Origin: Hyphomicrobiales bacterium
GTDB lineage: Bacteria > Pseudomonadota > Alphaproteobacteria > Rhizobiales > Beijerinckiaceae
Direction: 5' to 3'
DNA: 7,991 nucleotides
Assembly: GCA_028290595.1 (NCBI GenBank)
Contig: JAQGJO010000226.1
Location: forward strand, 1-7,991
Shown here: positions 1 through 7,306 of the stretch, piece by piece
How positions within the stretch are numbered: position 1 is the first letter of the stretch
Layout of the letters: the number at the start of each line of letters is the position of its first letter
Translations under genes and position numbers: made by a program
Notes under the pieces: model-generated
Told to the model about the DNA's origin: nothing
Database searches by the model: none
Seen by the model: only the letters and a program-made list of their open reading frames with translations

Positions 1-549
1 CAGGCGATTGACGCTTGTCTCATAGTTGAAATTGATCGCACCGAAGACCGTGTCTGGCACCAATTCCTTGTCGAACAGAGCGGAGAGCGTGGTTCCGAAT
101 TCCCGCGTCCGCGTCCCTGTCGCGGCATCGGTGCGCGCCCAATAGGGCATCGCGCCGATGGTCAGGCCGAACGGCGCATCGGCGCGACGCAGGATGCGGT
201 ATTTCATCTCGAAGCCGGCGCCTTCGAAGGCAAAGGCATTGCGATCGCCGGAGCCAGGCACGCCGCCGACATCATGTCTCAGGATCGAAATGCCGGGCGA
301 GATACGAAAGTCATCCAGGATCGTGAATTTCCCCGAGATGGCCGTCGAGAAGGCGGCATAGCGGCCGGACGTCTTGCCCAGCCGGCCGAAGCTGGAAAGT
401 TCAAGCTCGCGGGTGCCCTTGTCGCCTATTTCCGAGCCTTCGGTGAAGCCGAACATATGCTCCGTATCGACGTCGTCGGCGGCGCGCGCGCCGTCCACGA
501 CTAAAAATGGATTCAAGAACAGGGCTGAGAAAAGGACATGCTTGTTCAT
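1..549 (-). CDS. Secreted beta-barrel-like outer membrane protein, 3' end cut off by the window edge
   Basis: The reading frame is open for 183 codons from the ATG at 549-547 to the left edge, with no stop, so the C-terminus lies outside the window. The N-terminus (MNKHVLFSALFLNPFLVVDG, then ARAADD) is a plausible Sec signal peptide with an ARA cleavage motif near residue 25. The mature part begins with an acidic stretch and a segment reading MFGFTEGSEIGDKGTRELEL. Alternating polar and hydrophobic residues with many Gly and aromatic residues follow, as in outer membrane beta-barrels. From memory the first mature segment resembles the DUF6662 group of uncharacterised outer membrane proteins, but I could not test this. 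The gene lies 64 bases downstream of mntH on the same strand with no hairpin between them, so it could be read through from the mntH promoter. The ribosome binding site is weak: an AGGA sits 12 bases before the ATG. Substrate unknown; a metal-permeable channel is possible. Confidence 0.72.
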   Translation of the reverse strand, partial: MNKHVLFSALFLNPFLVVDGARAADDVDTEHMFGFTEGSEIGDKGTRELELSSFGRLGKTSGRYAAFSTAISGKFTILDDFRISPGISILRHDVGGVPGSGDRNAFAFEGAGFEMKYRILRRADAPFGLTIGAMPYWARTDAATGTRTREFGTTLSALFDKELVPDTVFGAINFNYETSVNRL

Positions 550-613
550 TGTCTTCGGATGTCCTGAAGAGATCGGGTTAGTCAGCGATGAGCGTGTTCG
601 ATCGGGAGTGCGG

Positions 614-1957
614 TCAGCCCATAACGGCGTCAGCCAGCAGTTTGACGTTCAGGCCGATGATCAGAATTGCGATCAGGACGGCGGCGGCCGACAGCGCGCG
701 AGGCGCGACAAGCTCGCCCAGCATCTTCCGCGACGCGGTGAACCAGACAAGCGGCACGACGGCGAAGGGCAGGGCGAGGCTGAGCGCCACCTGGCTCATC
801 ACCAGGAGCTTGCCGGTCAGCGCCTCGCCGGCCCAGATCGTCACGCCGGCCGCCGGGATCAGCGCCAGGCCGCGGGTGATCAGGCGCCGCATGACCGGAC
901 TGACCCTGATGTCGACGAAGCCTTCCATGACGATCTGTCCGGCAAGCGTTGCCGTAACCGTGGAGTTCATGCCGCAGGCGAGGAGCGCGATGCCGAACAG
1001 ATGCGCGGCAAGCGCCGTCCCCAGCATCGGCGCGATCAGGCGGTGCGCGTCCTGCAGTTCAGCCACTTCGGTCTGTCCCTTGGCGTAGAAGGCGGCGCCG
1101 GCCAGAATGAGAATGGAACCGTTGATGATCAGCGCGAAACATAGCGCGATGGTCGAATCCCACACGGCGAAGCGGATCGCCTCGCGCTTTTGCGGCGTTG
1201 TCGGCCCGATCTGGCGGGTCAGCACGACGCCGGAATGCAGGTAGAGATTGTGCGGCATGACCGTCGCGCCGAGAATGCCGAGCGCGATGTAAAGCATCTC
1301 CGGATTGGTCGCGAGATCGGACGTCGGAATGAGGCCCTTGGCGATCGCCGCGATCGAGGGTTCGGCCAGTATCAATTGTCCGGCGAAGGCCAGCGCGATG
1401 ACGATCAGCAAGGCGACGACGAAAGCCTCAAGCTTGCGGAAGCCGAGGTTCTGCAGCGCCAGCACCAGGAACACGTCGAGGGCGGTGATCAGAACGCCGA
1501 TCGCCATGGGGATGCCGAACAGCAATTGCAGGCCGATGGCCGTGCCGATGACCTCCGCCAGATCGGTCGCGACGATCGCCGCTTCGGCGATGATCCACAA
1601 GACGAAGGACATGGAACGCGGAAAACGGCGGCGGCAGGCCTGGGCGAGATCGAGGCCGGTGCCGATGGCGAGCCGCGCCGAGAGCGCCTGAAGAATGATC
1701 GCCATGACGCTCGACAGCACGGCGACGAACAGGAGTGCCATGCCGAATTTCGAGCCGCCGGCAATCGCGGTCGCCCAATTGCCGGGATCCATATAGCCGG
1801 TCGCGACCAGGTAGCCTGGCCCGACGAACGCCAGGAAACGCCGCAAAGTCGAGCCCGAAACCACCACACTGGCGTGCGATTCCGACAGCGAAGGCCGTAT
1901 CATGAAGCCGTTGCGGCGTGCGGCGACGTTCTGATCGATGTTCTCGGCAGTCGACAT
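614..1957 (-). CDS. mntH: Nramp-family divalent metal (Mn2+)/H+ symporter MntH
   Basis: Inner membrane transporter that imports Mn2+ (and often Fe2+) driven by protons. The 447-residue protein has about eleven hydrophobic segments, the usual Nramp fold. Both signature motifs are present: DPGN at residues 57-60 in TM1, and MPHN at 234-237 in TM6. These supply the Asp57, Asn60 and Met234 metal ligands known for the family. The TM10 motif [12 protein letters not shown] starts near residue 388. The ATG at 1957-1955 ([10 protein letters not shown]) was chosen because it fits family length and has GAGGG 3 bases upstream and AGGA 10 bases upstream. The frame stays open to an ATG at 2257, but that adds 100 residues unlike Nramp and crosses the promoter. 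An ATG at 1981 is a second, less likely start. A palindromic MntR-like operator lies just upstream, supporting manganese as substrate. The outer membrane protein gene follows downstream. Confidence 0.95.
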   Translation of the reverse strand: MSTAENIDQNVAARRNGFMIRPSLSESHASVVVSGSTLRRFLAFVGPGYLVATGYMDPGNWATAIAGGSKFGMALLFVAVLSSVMAIILQALSARLAIGTGLDLAQACRRRFPRSMSFVLWIIAEAAIVATDLAEVIGTAIGLQLLFGIPMAIGVLITALDVFLVLALQNLGFRKLEAFVVALLIVIALAFAGQLILAEPSIAAIAKGLIPTSDLATNPEMLYIALGILGATVMPHNLYLHSGVVLTRQIGPTTPQKREAIRFAVWDSTIALCFALIINGSILILAGAAFYAKGQTEVAELQDAHRLIAPMLGTALAAHLFGIALLACGMNSTVTATLAGQIVMEGFVDIRVSPVMRRLITRGLALIPAAGVTIWAGEALTGKLLVMSQVALSLALPFAVVPLVWFTASRKMLGELVAPRALSAAAVLIAILIIGLNVKLLADAVMG

Positions 1958-1987
1958 AGGCCCTCTATCCTGCAATCTCATACCCGC

Positions 1988-2017
1988 AATGTAGCATAGG
2001 CTACAAATCGAATGCAA
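1988..2017 (-). promoter_or_regulatory. Predicted mntH promoter (-35 TTGCAT, -10 TACATT)
   Basis: On the minus strand, TTGCAT (2017-2012) and TACATT (1993-1988) are separated by 18 bases; CTACAT one base earlier gives 17. This resembles a sigma-70-type promoter, with a weak -10 box. Transcription would begin near 1981, leaving a leader of about 24 bases before the mntH ATG, too short for a metal riboswitch. The MntR-like palindrome covers the end of the spacer and most of the -10 box, as expected of a repressor site. The prediction is by eye only. Confidence 0.45.
1990..2005. promoter_or_regulatory. MntR-like operator, perfect inverted repeat upstream of mntH
   Basis: The bases TGTAGCATAGGCTACA form a perfect inverted repeat with 6-base arms (TGTAGC/GCTACA) and a 4-base centre, 33 bases before the mntH ATG. 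The core TAGC-N4-GCTA has the same sequence and spacing as the enterobacterial MntR box as I recall it (TAGCAAAGGCTA core), with one base different in the centre. A further half-site (ATGCTAG, 2017-2023) lies next to the -35 box. MntR with Mn2+ would repress mntH here. A Fur/Mur-type regulator, which controls manganese uptake in several rhizobia, is the alternative. Confidence 0.65.
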
Positions 2018-2179
2018 TGCTAGGATAGATAGGGCCTGCACAAAATTAGGGTAGGGGCTGCGCCATAGCTTTTTTTCGATCCACTGGATCGGAAAGACGC
2101 GTCTGGTTTCTTGAAAGGGCGCATCGTCTTCACGCGAACTGGTGTTCACTTCGCTTGAGTGCGGCGGGCTCGTATCAAA

Positions 2180-2197
2180 TGTTGCGTGAATGCAACA
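2180..2197. repeat. Inverted repeat TGTTGC-N6-GCAACA, possible operator
   Basis: Perfect 6-base arms around GTGAAT lie about 200 bases before the ilvD start and 223 bases before mntH. The size fits a dimeric regulator site, but I do not recognise the family. A chance occurrence is possible. Confidence 0.3.
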
Positions 2198-2381
2198 GCC
2201 CGGAAATGATTGCATCTCCGACGCCAAAGACACCGAATGGCGCCGCGTTTGTGCCATAAACCGAACGCTAAACAGATGCTTCTAAAGTGTCGGTGAAAGC
2301 GCAGGTCCGTCAGATCATTGAAGCGTCGCATTGACGGATGACGCCAGCCAACACCCCGGCGTGAAAGTTATGGAACTGGAC

Positions 2382-2385
2382 GAGG
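2382..2385 (+). promoter_or_regulatory. Ribosome binding site deciding the TTG start of ilvD
   Basis: GAGG ends 7 bases before the TTG at 2393, good spacing for that start. An ATG at 2388 is only 2 bases away from it and opens a frame of two codons (ATG AGT TGA). Its stop overlaps the ilvD TTG, so it cannot be the gene start. Confidence 0.6.
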
Positions 2386-2392
2386 TTATGAG

Positions 2393-4129
2393 TTGATAGA
2401 CGCGCGTGGGTTCGACAAGGCAAAGCTGCCTAGCCGGCATGTCACTGAAGGGCCCGCCCGCGCGCCGCATCGCTCGTATCTCTATGCGATGGGCCTGACC
2501 CGCACTCAGATTCATCAACCGCTTGTCGGCGTTGTCTCGGCCTGGAACGAAGCCGCGCCCTGCAACATCGCCCTGATGCGTCAGGCCCAGGCCGTCAAGA
2601 AGGGCGTCGCCTCGGCTGGTGGGACGCCACGCGAGTTCTGCACGATCACCGTCACCGACGGCATCGCCATGGGCCACCAGGGCATGAAGGCCTCGCTGGT
2701 ATCGCGCGAGGTCATCGCCGATTCAGTGGAACTGACCATGCGCGGCCATTGCTACGATGCGATGGTCGGCCTTGCCGGCTGCGACAAATCCCTGCCGGGC
2801 ATGATGATGGCGATGGTCCGCCTCAATGTGCCGTCGATCTTCATCTATGGCGGCTCGATCCTTCCCGGCACGTTCCGCGGCCAGCCGGTCACGATTCAAG
2901 ATCTGTTCGAAGCGGTGGGCAAGCATACGGTCGGCGAGATGAACGACGCCGATCTCGACGAGCTTGAGATGGTCGCCTGTCCGTCGGCCGGCGCCTGTGG
3001 CGCGCAATTCACCGCCAACACGATGGCGACCGTGTCAGAAGCCATCGGCCTCGCTCTGCCATATTCTGCCGGCGCGCCGGCGCCTTACGAGATCCGCGAC
3101 CGGTTCTGCATGACCGCCGGCGAAATGATCATGGAACTGATCAAGACCAATCTGCGGCCGCGCGACATCGTCACTCTTAAAGCACTGGAGAATGCGGCGA
3201 CCGTCGTGGCGGCGTCCGGCGGCTCGACCAATGCGGCCTTGCATCTGCCCGCCATCGCAAACGAATGCGGCATCAAGTTCGATCTGTTCGACGTCGCCGC
3301 GATTTTTCATCGCACACCTTACATCGCCGACCTTAAGCCGGGCGGAAAATACGTCGCCAAAGATATGTTTGAAGTCGGCGGAATTCCTTTGATGATGAAG
3401 ACCTTGCTGGATCATGGCTTCCTGCATGGCGATTGCATCACTGTAACCGGCCGCACAATCGCCGAAAATCTGGCGAATGTTAAATGGAACGACGATCAGG
3501 ACGTGATCTATCCGGCCGATAAGCCGATCACGATAACGGGTGGCGTCGTTGGCCTGCGCGGCAATCTCGCACCCGAAGGCGCGATTGTGAAAGTCGCTGG
3601 CATGCCGGCGCAGAAGCAGCGCTTCCGCGGACCGGCGCGTGCGTTTGATACCGAGGAGGCTTGTTTCGAAGCGGTCTCCAAGCGCCAGTACAAGGAGGGT
3701 GACGTGCTCGTCATCCGTTACGAAGGTCCCAAGGGTGGACCCGGCATGCGTGAAATGCTGGCGACCACCGCCGCGCTTTACGGCCAGGGCATGGGCGACA
3801 AGGTCGCGCTGATCACCGATGGCCGCTTCTCCGGTGCGACGCGCGGCTTCTGCGTCGGCCATGTCGGTCCTGAAGCGGCGGTGGGCGGTCCCATTGCTTT
3901 GCTGAAGGACGGCGACATCATCGTCCTCGACGCCATCGACGGCATACTTTCCGTCGAACTCAGCGACGAGGAACTAGAAACCCGCCGCAAGGCATGGCGA
4001 CCACGAACGACAGTTGAGTTCGGTTCGGGAACGATCTGGAAATATGCGCAAACAGTTGGCAATGCACGAGATGGGGCTGTCACCCATCCAGGGGCAAGAA
4101 ACGAGACGCACGTCTATGCGGATATCTGA
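2393..4129 (+). CDS. ilvD: Dihydroxy-acid dehydratase IlvD
   Basis: Iron-sulfur enzyme of the cytoplasm. It dehydrates 2,3-dihydroxy-isovalerate and 2,3-dihydroxy-3-methylvalerate to the 2-keto acids, the shared step before the last in valine and isoleucine synthesis, which also feeds leucine and pantothenate. The 578-residue protein has normal family length. Cluster and metal-site motifs are intact: PCN with Cys57, [11 protein letters not shown] with Cys130, Asp131 and Lys132 (the lysine usually carbamylated), and [16 protein letters not shown] with Cys196 and Cys202. The C-terminal [10 protein letters not shown] carries Ser480, the expected catalytic base. The sequence [18 protein letters not shown] near the N-terminus matches what I remember of Bradyrhizobium-type IlvD. 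The start is TTG: no ATG or GTG occurs in frame back to the stop at 2339, and GAGG is well placed. The related sugar-acid dehydratases are less likely. exoR follows after 4 bases. Confidence 0.93.
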   Translation: MIDARGFDKAKLPSRHVTEGPARAPHRSYLYAMGLTRTQIHQPLVGVVSAWNEAAPCNIALMRQAQAVKKGVASAGGTPREFCTITVTDGIAMGHQGMKASLVSREVIADSVELTMRGHCYDAMVGLAGCDKSLPGMMMAMVRLNVPSIFIYGGSILPGTFRGQPVTIQDLFEAVGKHTVGEMNDADLDELEMVACPSAGACGAQFTANTMATVSEAIGLALPYSAGAPAPYEIRDRFCMTAGEMIMELIKTNLRPRDIVTLKALENAATVVAASGGSTNAALHLPAIANECGIKFDLFDVAAIFHRTPYIADLKPGGKYVAKDMFEVGGIPLMMKTLLDHGFLHGDCITVTGRTIAENLANVKWNDDQDVIYPADKPITITGGVVGLRGNLAPEGAIVKVAGMPAQKQRFRGPARAFDTEEACFEAVSKRQYKEGDVLVIRYEGPKGGPGMREMLATTAALYGQGMGDKVALITDGRFSGATRGFCVGHVGPEAAVGGPIALLKDGDIIVLDAIDGILSVELSDEELETRRKAWRPRTTVEFGSGTIWKYAQTVGNARDGAVTHPGARNETHVYADI

Positions 4130-4133
4130 CACC

Positions 4134-4997
4134 ATGCCCCGCACCACTACACAGCAGATTTCCCGCTTCTGCATCGCTGTCGCGATCTGCGGCTGCGCGG
4201 TTGCGATATCTGCTGCAATGTCTCGGGCTTTCGCGCTCGACAGCCAGCCGACGCCGCCTGGATCGGCAAGCGCGGCGCTACCGTTGTTCAAGGATCCCTC
4301 GGCTGCTTTGCGCGAAGGCCTCGCCGGCTATCGCGCCGGCAATTTCGAGGCCTCCGTCCAGGCGCTCCAATATGCCGCCCAGGGCGGACAGTCGCTGGCG
4401 CAATGGAAGCTCGGTCAGATGTATTCCGCCGGCGACGGCGTGCCCCACGACGATGTGAAGGCGTTCCAGTATTTCTCCCAGATCGTCGCCTCCTATGACG
4501 AAGACGTCGCCGATCCCCGCCAGTTCCCGGTCATCGCCAGCGCCTTCGTTTCGGTCGGCGTCTACAACCTGCACGGCATCAACAATTCGGCGGTGAAGCG
4601 CAATCCGCGCCGCGCCTTCCAGATGTTCCATTACGCCGCGACGAATTTCGGCGACGCCAACGCCCAGTACAATCTGGCTCGCATGTATCTCGACGGCGAG
4701 GGCGTCGAGCAGGACGCCCGGCAGGCAACCCGCTGGCTCAGCAATGCCGCCGACAAGAATCACATGGAAGCCCAGGCCCTGCTTGGCAACATGCTGTTCC
4801 AGGGCCTGAACGGCCTGCCGCGCCAGCGCCATCGCGGCCTGATGTACCTGACGCTTGCCAGGGAAGCCGCCGGTGACCGTCCGCAGAATAGCTGGATCGT
4901 CGACCTCTACGATTCCGCGATCCGCAATTCCGACGATTTCGACAAGCAGGCCGCGCATATCGAGCTCAGCCGCCAGTTGAACAAACGTCCGCGCTAA
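4134..4997 (+). CDS. exoR: ExoR-like periplasmic Sel1-repeat regulator of exopolysaccharide synthesis
   Basis: In Sinorhizobium, ExoR is a periplasmic inhibitor of the ExoS sensor kinase of the ExoS-ChvI system, controlling succinoglycan, motility and the envelope response; periplasmic proteolysis relieves the inhibition. This 287-residue protein has a hydrophobic signal segment (residues 11-29) with SRAFA-LDS as the likely cleavage point after residue 34. Sel1-like repeats follow: AGYRAGNFEASVQALQYAA (64-82), AQWKLGQMYSAGDGVPHDD (89-107), AQYNLARMYLDGEGVEQD (177-194) and AQALLGNMLFQG (213-224). The order and wording follow S. meliloti ExoR as I recall it. The ATG at 4134 lies 4 bases after the ilvD stop; an ATG at 4116 (6 residues longer, overlapping ilvD) is possible. 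Neither has a strong ribosome binding site, suggesting translational coupling to ilvD. The frame is open back to 4014, but that part lies inside ilvD. exoS and chvI are not in the window. Confidence 0.85.
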   Translation: MPRTTTQQISRFCIAVAICGCAVAISAAMSRAFALDSQPTPPGSASAALPLFKDPSAALREGLAGYRAGNFEASVQALQYAAQGGQSLAQWKLGQMYSAGDGVPHDDVKAFQYFSQIVASYDEDVADPRQFPVIASAFVSVGVYNLHGINNSAVKRNPRRAFQMFHYAATNFGDANAQYNLARMYLDGEGVEQDARQATRWLSNAADKNHMEAQALLGNMLFQGLNGLPRQRHRGLMYLTLAREAAGDRPQNSWIVDLYDSAIRNSDDFDKQAAHIELSRQLNKRPR

Positions 4998-5022
4998 GGT
5001 TCTTGAGATAATTCAAGAACCT
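4997..5022. terminator. Hairpin shared by the convergent exoR and adenylate cyclase genes
   Basis: AGGTTCTTGA (4997-5006) and TCAAGAACCT (5013-5022) are perfect 10-base complements around a 6-base loop. The last base of the exoR TAA is the first base of the left arm. The right arm contains the TGA of the cyclase gene (5015-5013) and its last codons. The symmetry lets it fold in RNA from either strand. No T-run follows on either side, so it may act as a weak bidirectional terminator, an mRNA 3'-end stabiliser, or need Rho. Confidence 0.6.
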
Positions 5023-7298
5023 CCGGGAAGTTTCTCGCTTTCAATCTGAACATCGCGGCCGCGAATGCGCAGCCGCCGGTAGAAGTCCGCGTAGCGCGCG
5101 CCATCGCGCGTCTGCACCGCGGCCTCGATCCTGGCCTCCATATCCGCGGCAGCCGCGCCGATCGCTTCCAGCGCTGCCATATGCAGCTTCCGGAACGCCT
5201 CGAACTCTGCATCGTCAGCTGGCCGCTTGCCGTGCAGGGCGAAGATCGGCATCTCTTCTGATTTTCCACGTACGGAAAACGGTCCAAGCTCCACGAATAT
5301 ATGATCTTTTGCCGCCAGCCTGGTGGTCTCCGCCGCGATGATAGGAACCCCCCATTCCTTCGTCGCCGCTTCCAGCCGCGCCGCGACATTGACCGGATCG
5401 CCGACGACCGAATAGTCGAAGCGCTGATCCGAGCCCATGTTGCCGACGAAGGCGCTGCCGGTGTTGAGGCCGATGCCGATGGCGAGCGGCGTGTGCGGCC
5501 GGCCGGCCGCCTCCGCAACCCGGCGAAGCCCTGCGTCGATCGTGGGGACGGCGGCGATCATGGTCAGCGCCGCCGCACAGGCATGGTCGGCATGGTCTTT
5601 GACGTCGAGAGGCGCGTTCCAGAACGCCATCAGCCCGTCGCCGATGTATTTGTCGATCGTGCCGCGCTCGGCCAGCACAGCGGCTGTCAGCGGCGTGTGC
5701 AGCGCATTGAGGAATTGCACTACGCCGGCCGCATCCAGCGCCTCCGACCGGGCCGTGAAATTGCGCGCGTCGGAAAACAGGATCGAGACGTCGCGCGTCT
5801 CGCCGCCGAGCCGGAGCCGTGACGGGTCGGCGGCAAGCTGCTCGACGACGCTGGGGCTCAGATAGCGCTGGAAGGCGCCGCGCACGAAGCGCTTTTCCTG
5901 CTCGCTCTGGCGGTAGACGACAAACGTCATGCACAGATAGGTCGCCACCCACGAGACGCCGGGGATGACCGGATCGAACAGCAGGTCTTGGTGCAGGAAC
6001 AAATACCAGGAGGCGAACAGTCCGCCGCCTATCATGACGACGGCCGCCAGCGCCGCGATCGTCGGCGGCAGCCGCCAGGCGAGAAGGGCGATCAGCAGAC
6101 CGCCGAGCGCCAGCAGAACGGCTTCCGCGCCGAGCGCCCAGTCGGGCCGCGCCAGCCGCGCGCCAGAGACCGCGTGCTCGATCAGTTCGGCGTGGATTTC
6201 GACGCCGGCCACGGCGCTGTCGAGCGGCGTCGAGCGCAGGTCGGAGAGGCCGGCGGCGCTCGATCCGACCAGGATAATGCGGCCGTCGATCTCATCGCGA
6301 TCAACCTCGCCGGCCAGAATCTTCCACACAGGCAGGATGCGGCCAGGCTGCGATCCGGCGAAGCGGATGCGCACCGCGCCGTCGCGCTCGGTCGGGATTT
6401 CGGCGTCGCCGATCTTCACGGCGATCACCGAGCTGACGCCGCCGAAATTGGTTTCGCCAGACGCATTGCTCGCCTTGATGACCGGCGTATCGGTCCGGAA
6501 GGCGACCCGCAGCGCCTCGGCGGCGAAGGAGGGCACGAGAACCTTGTCGGGACCGTCGCCGGCAGCGAAGACCAGCGGCACCCGGCGCAGGATCAGGTCG
6601 ATATCGGGGATGTAGTTGATCGCGCCCATGCCGGCGGCTGCGTTGCGCAGATGGTCCAGCGGCAGAATCATGCTGCTGAAAAACGGCAGGATGGCCGTCG
6701 GGTCGTCGCCCAGTTTCACGAACTGCGTCTTCATCGGCACGATCGGGCCCGCCGGTCGGTTCGACAGCGCCAGTCCGATGACGACCGGATTGCCGCGGAA
6801 AGCCGCTTCCAGCGGGTCGGCGTTGAGCTTGCCGCTGTCGGCCAGGGATTTCGCCAGAGCCTGCTTCTCGGGTGAATCCGGCAGGTGCGTCAGGATTTCG
6901 GCCGGCGCCAGACGGTCGGGTTCCGAGAACAGGCTGTCGAAGGCGACGACCGCCGCGCCATTCTCCACGAGCTTCGCCGTCAGCTCCGCCAGCCGATCGC
7001 GCGGCCACGGCCATTGGCCCAGTTTGGCCAGCGAGGCATCGTCGATATCGGCGACCCGCACCGGCAGGTCGGGCGTCCAGGGGCGGGGGGCGAGCCGCTG
7101 AAACTCGTCGAAGACGATGTTCCTGATCCGCTCGACCGGCCGCGAGCCGTTGAGCAGAACGCCAATGAACAGGCCGACGAGAATCGGCACCAGCGCCGCA
7201 ATGAGGCGATGCAGGCCGCCGGCGCGGCTGGCCCGGAAACCGGAAGACGGCTTTGGCTGTTGCTGGTTTGCCCTGCCGTCTGCCAAAACGTCCCCCAA
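5013..7298 (-). CDS. Membrane-bound CHASE2-domain adenylate cyclase (class III)
   Basis: Predicted sensor enzyme making cAMP from ATP. In order, the 761 residues hold a cytoplasmic tail, TM1 (about 31-50), an extracytoplasmic CHASE2 sensor domain (about 55-385), three closely spaced membrane segments (about 388-462), and a class III cyclase domain (about 500-690). The catalytic set is complete: metal ligands Asp510 (LFSDARNFT) and Asp554 (DKYIGDGLMAFW), substrate-selecting Lys550 and Asp634 (VVGDPVN), and Asn637 and Arg641 (NVAARLE). Lys plus Asp points to ATP over GTP. A charged, probably helical tail of about 70 residues follows (691-761). The start is TTG at 7298; a second TTG at 7286 has GGGGG 5 bases upstream and could be the true start. 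No ATG is available in the first 80 codons. It begins 8 bases after the xthA stop, so the two are probably one operon. The CHASE2 ligand is unknown. Confidence 0.92.
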   Translation of the reverse strand: MGDVLADGRANQQQPKPSSGFRASRAGGLHRLIAALVPILVGLFIGVLLNGSRPVERIRNIVFDEFQRLAPRPWTPDLPVRVADIDDASLAKLGQWPWPRDRLAELTAKLVENGAAVVAFDSLFSEPDRLAPAEILTHLPDSPEKQALAKSLADSGKLNADPLEAAFRGNPVVIGLALSNRPAGPIVPMKTQFVKLGDDPTAILPFFSSMILPLDHLRNAAAGMGAINYIPDIDLILRRVPLVFAAGDGPDKVLVPSFAAEALRVAFRTDTPVIKASNASGETNFGGVSSVIAVKIGDAEIPTERDGAVRIRFAGSQPGRILPVWKILAGEVDRDEIDGRIILVGSSAAGLSDLRSTPLDSAVAGVEIHAELIEHAVSGARLARPDWALGAEAVLLALGGLLIALLAWRLPPTIAALAAVVMIGGGLFASWYLFLHQDLLFDPVIPGVSWVATYLCMTFVVYRQSEQEKRFVRGAFQRYLSPSVVEQLAADPSRLRLGGETRDVSILFSDARNFTARSEALDAAGVVQFLNALHTPLTAAVLAERGTIDKYIGDGLMAFWNAPLDVKDHADHACAAALTMIAAVPTIDAGLRRVAEAAGRPHTPLAIGIGLNTGSAFVGNMGSDQRFDYSVVGDPVNVAARLEAATKEWGVPIIAAETTRLAAKDHIFVELGPFSVRGKSEEMPIFALHGKRPADDAEFEAFRKLHMAALEAIGAAAADMEARIEAAVQTRDGARYADFYRRLRIRGRDVQIESEKLPGGS

Positions 7299-7306
7299 AC
7301 CGGCTT

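Larger units (their letters stand above)
1958..2392. other. Divergent intergenic region between mntH and ilvD
   Basis: This 435-base stretch holds no convincing gene. It contains the mntH promoter and operator at its left end and the ilvD ribosome binding site (GAGG, 2382-2385) at its right end. Base composition is less GC-rich than the flanking genes, with a run of seven T (2070-2076). Small inverted repeats are CGATCC-ACT-GGATCG (2077-2091) and TGTTGC-N6-GCAACA (2180-2197). I found no clear -35/-10 pair for ilvD; TTGACG at 2331-2336 has no good -10 partner. There is no leader peptide rich in Ile, Leu or Val codons and no attenuator. Confidence 0.6.

Noticed and set aside
571..606. Direct repeat GATCGGG (571-577 and 600-606) between mntH and the outer membrane protein gene
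   Set aside because: Seven bases repeated twice in GC-rich DNA is expected by chance and forms no hairpin.
374..1999. Long plus-strand frames opposite mntH (374-1144 and 1190-1999)
   Set aside because: They are antisense shadows of a clear Nramp gene in GC-rich DNA. Their products are rich in Arg, Gln and Asp with no recognisable domain.
2070..2092. T-run next to the hairpin CGATCC-ACT-GGATCG as an intrinsic terminator
   Set aside because: On the plus strand the T-run comes before the hairpin, and on the minus strand the hairpin is followed by A. Neither orientation fits termination.
1958..2257. 100-residue N-terminal extension of MntH up to an ATG at 2257
   Set aside because: It does not resemble Nramp sequence, makes the protein far longer than the family, and would cover the predicted promoter and operator. 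The ATG at 1957 has a proper ribosome binding site.
2179..2259. 26-codon plus-strand frame as an ilvD leader peptide
   Set aside because: It lacks runs of Ile, Leu or Val codons and no attenuator hairpins follow it.
2280..2286. TTCTAAA as an Irr iron-control (ICE) half-site
   Set aside because: Only one half is present; the matching TTTAGAA half is missing at the expected distance.
2146..2331. 61-codon minus-strand frame in the intergenic region
   Set aside because: It has no recognisable product and basic low-information composition, and it lies upstream of mntH without supporting signals.
3035..3862. Minus-strand 275-codon frame within ilvD
   Set aside because: It is a shadow of a conserved enzyme gene, with low-complexity charged composition and no domain.
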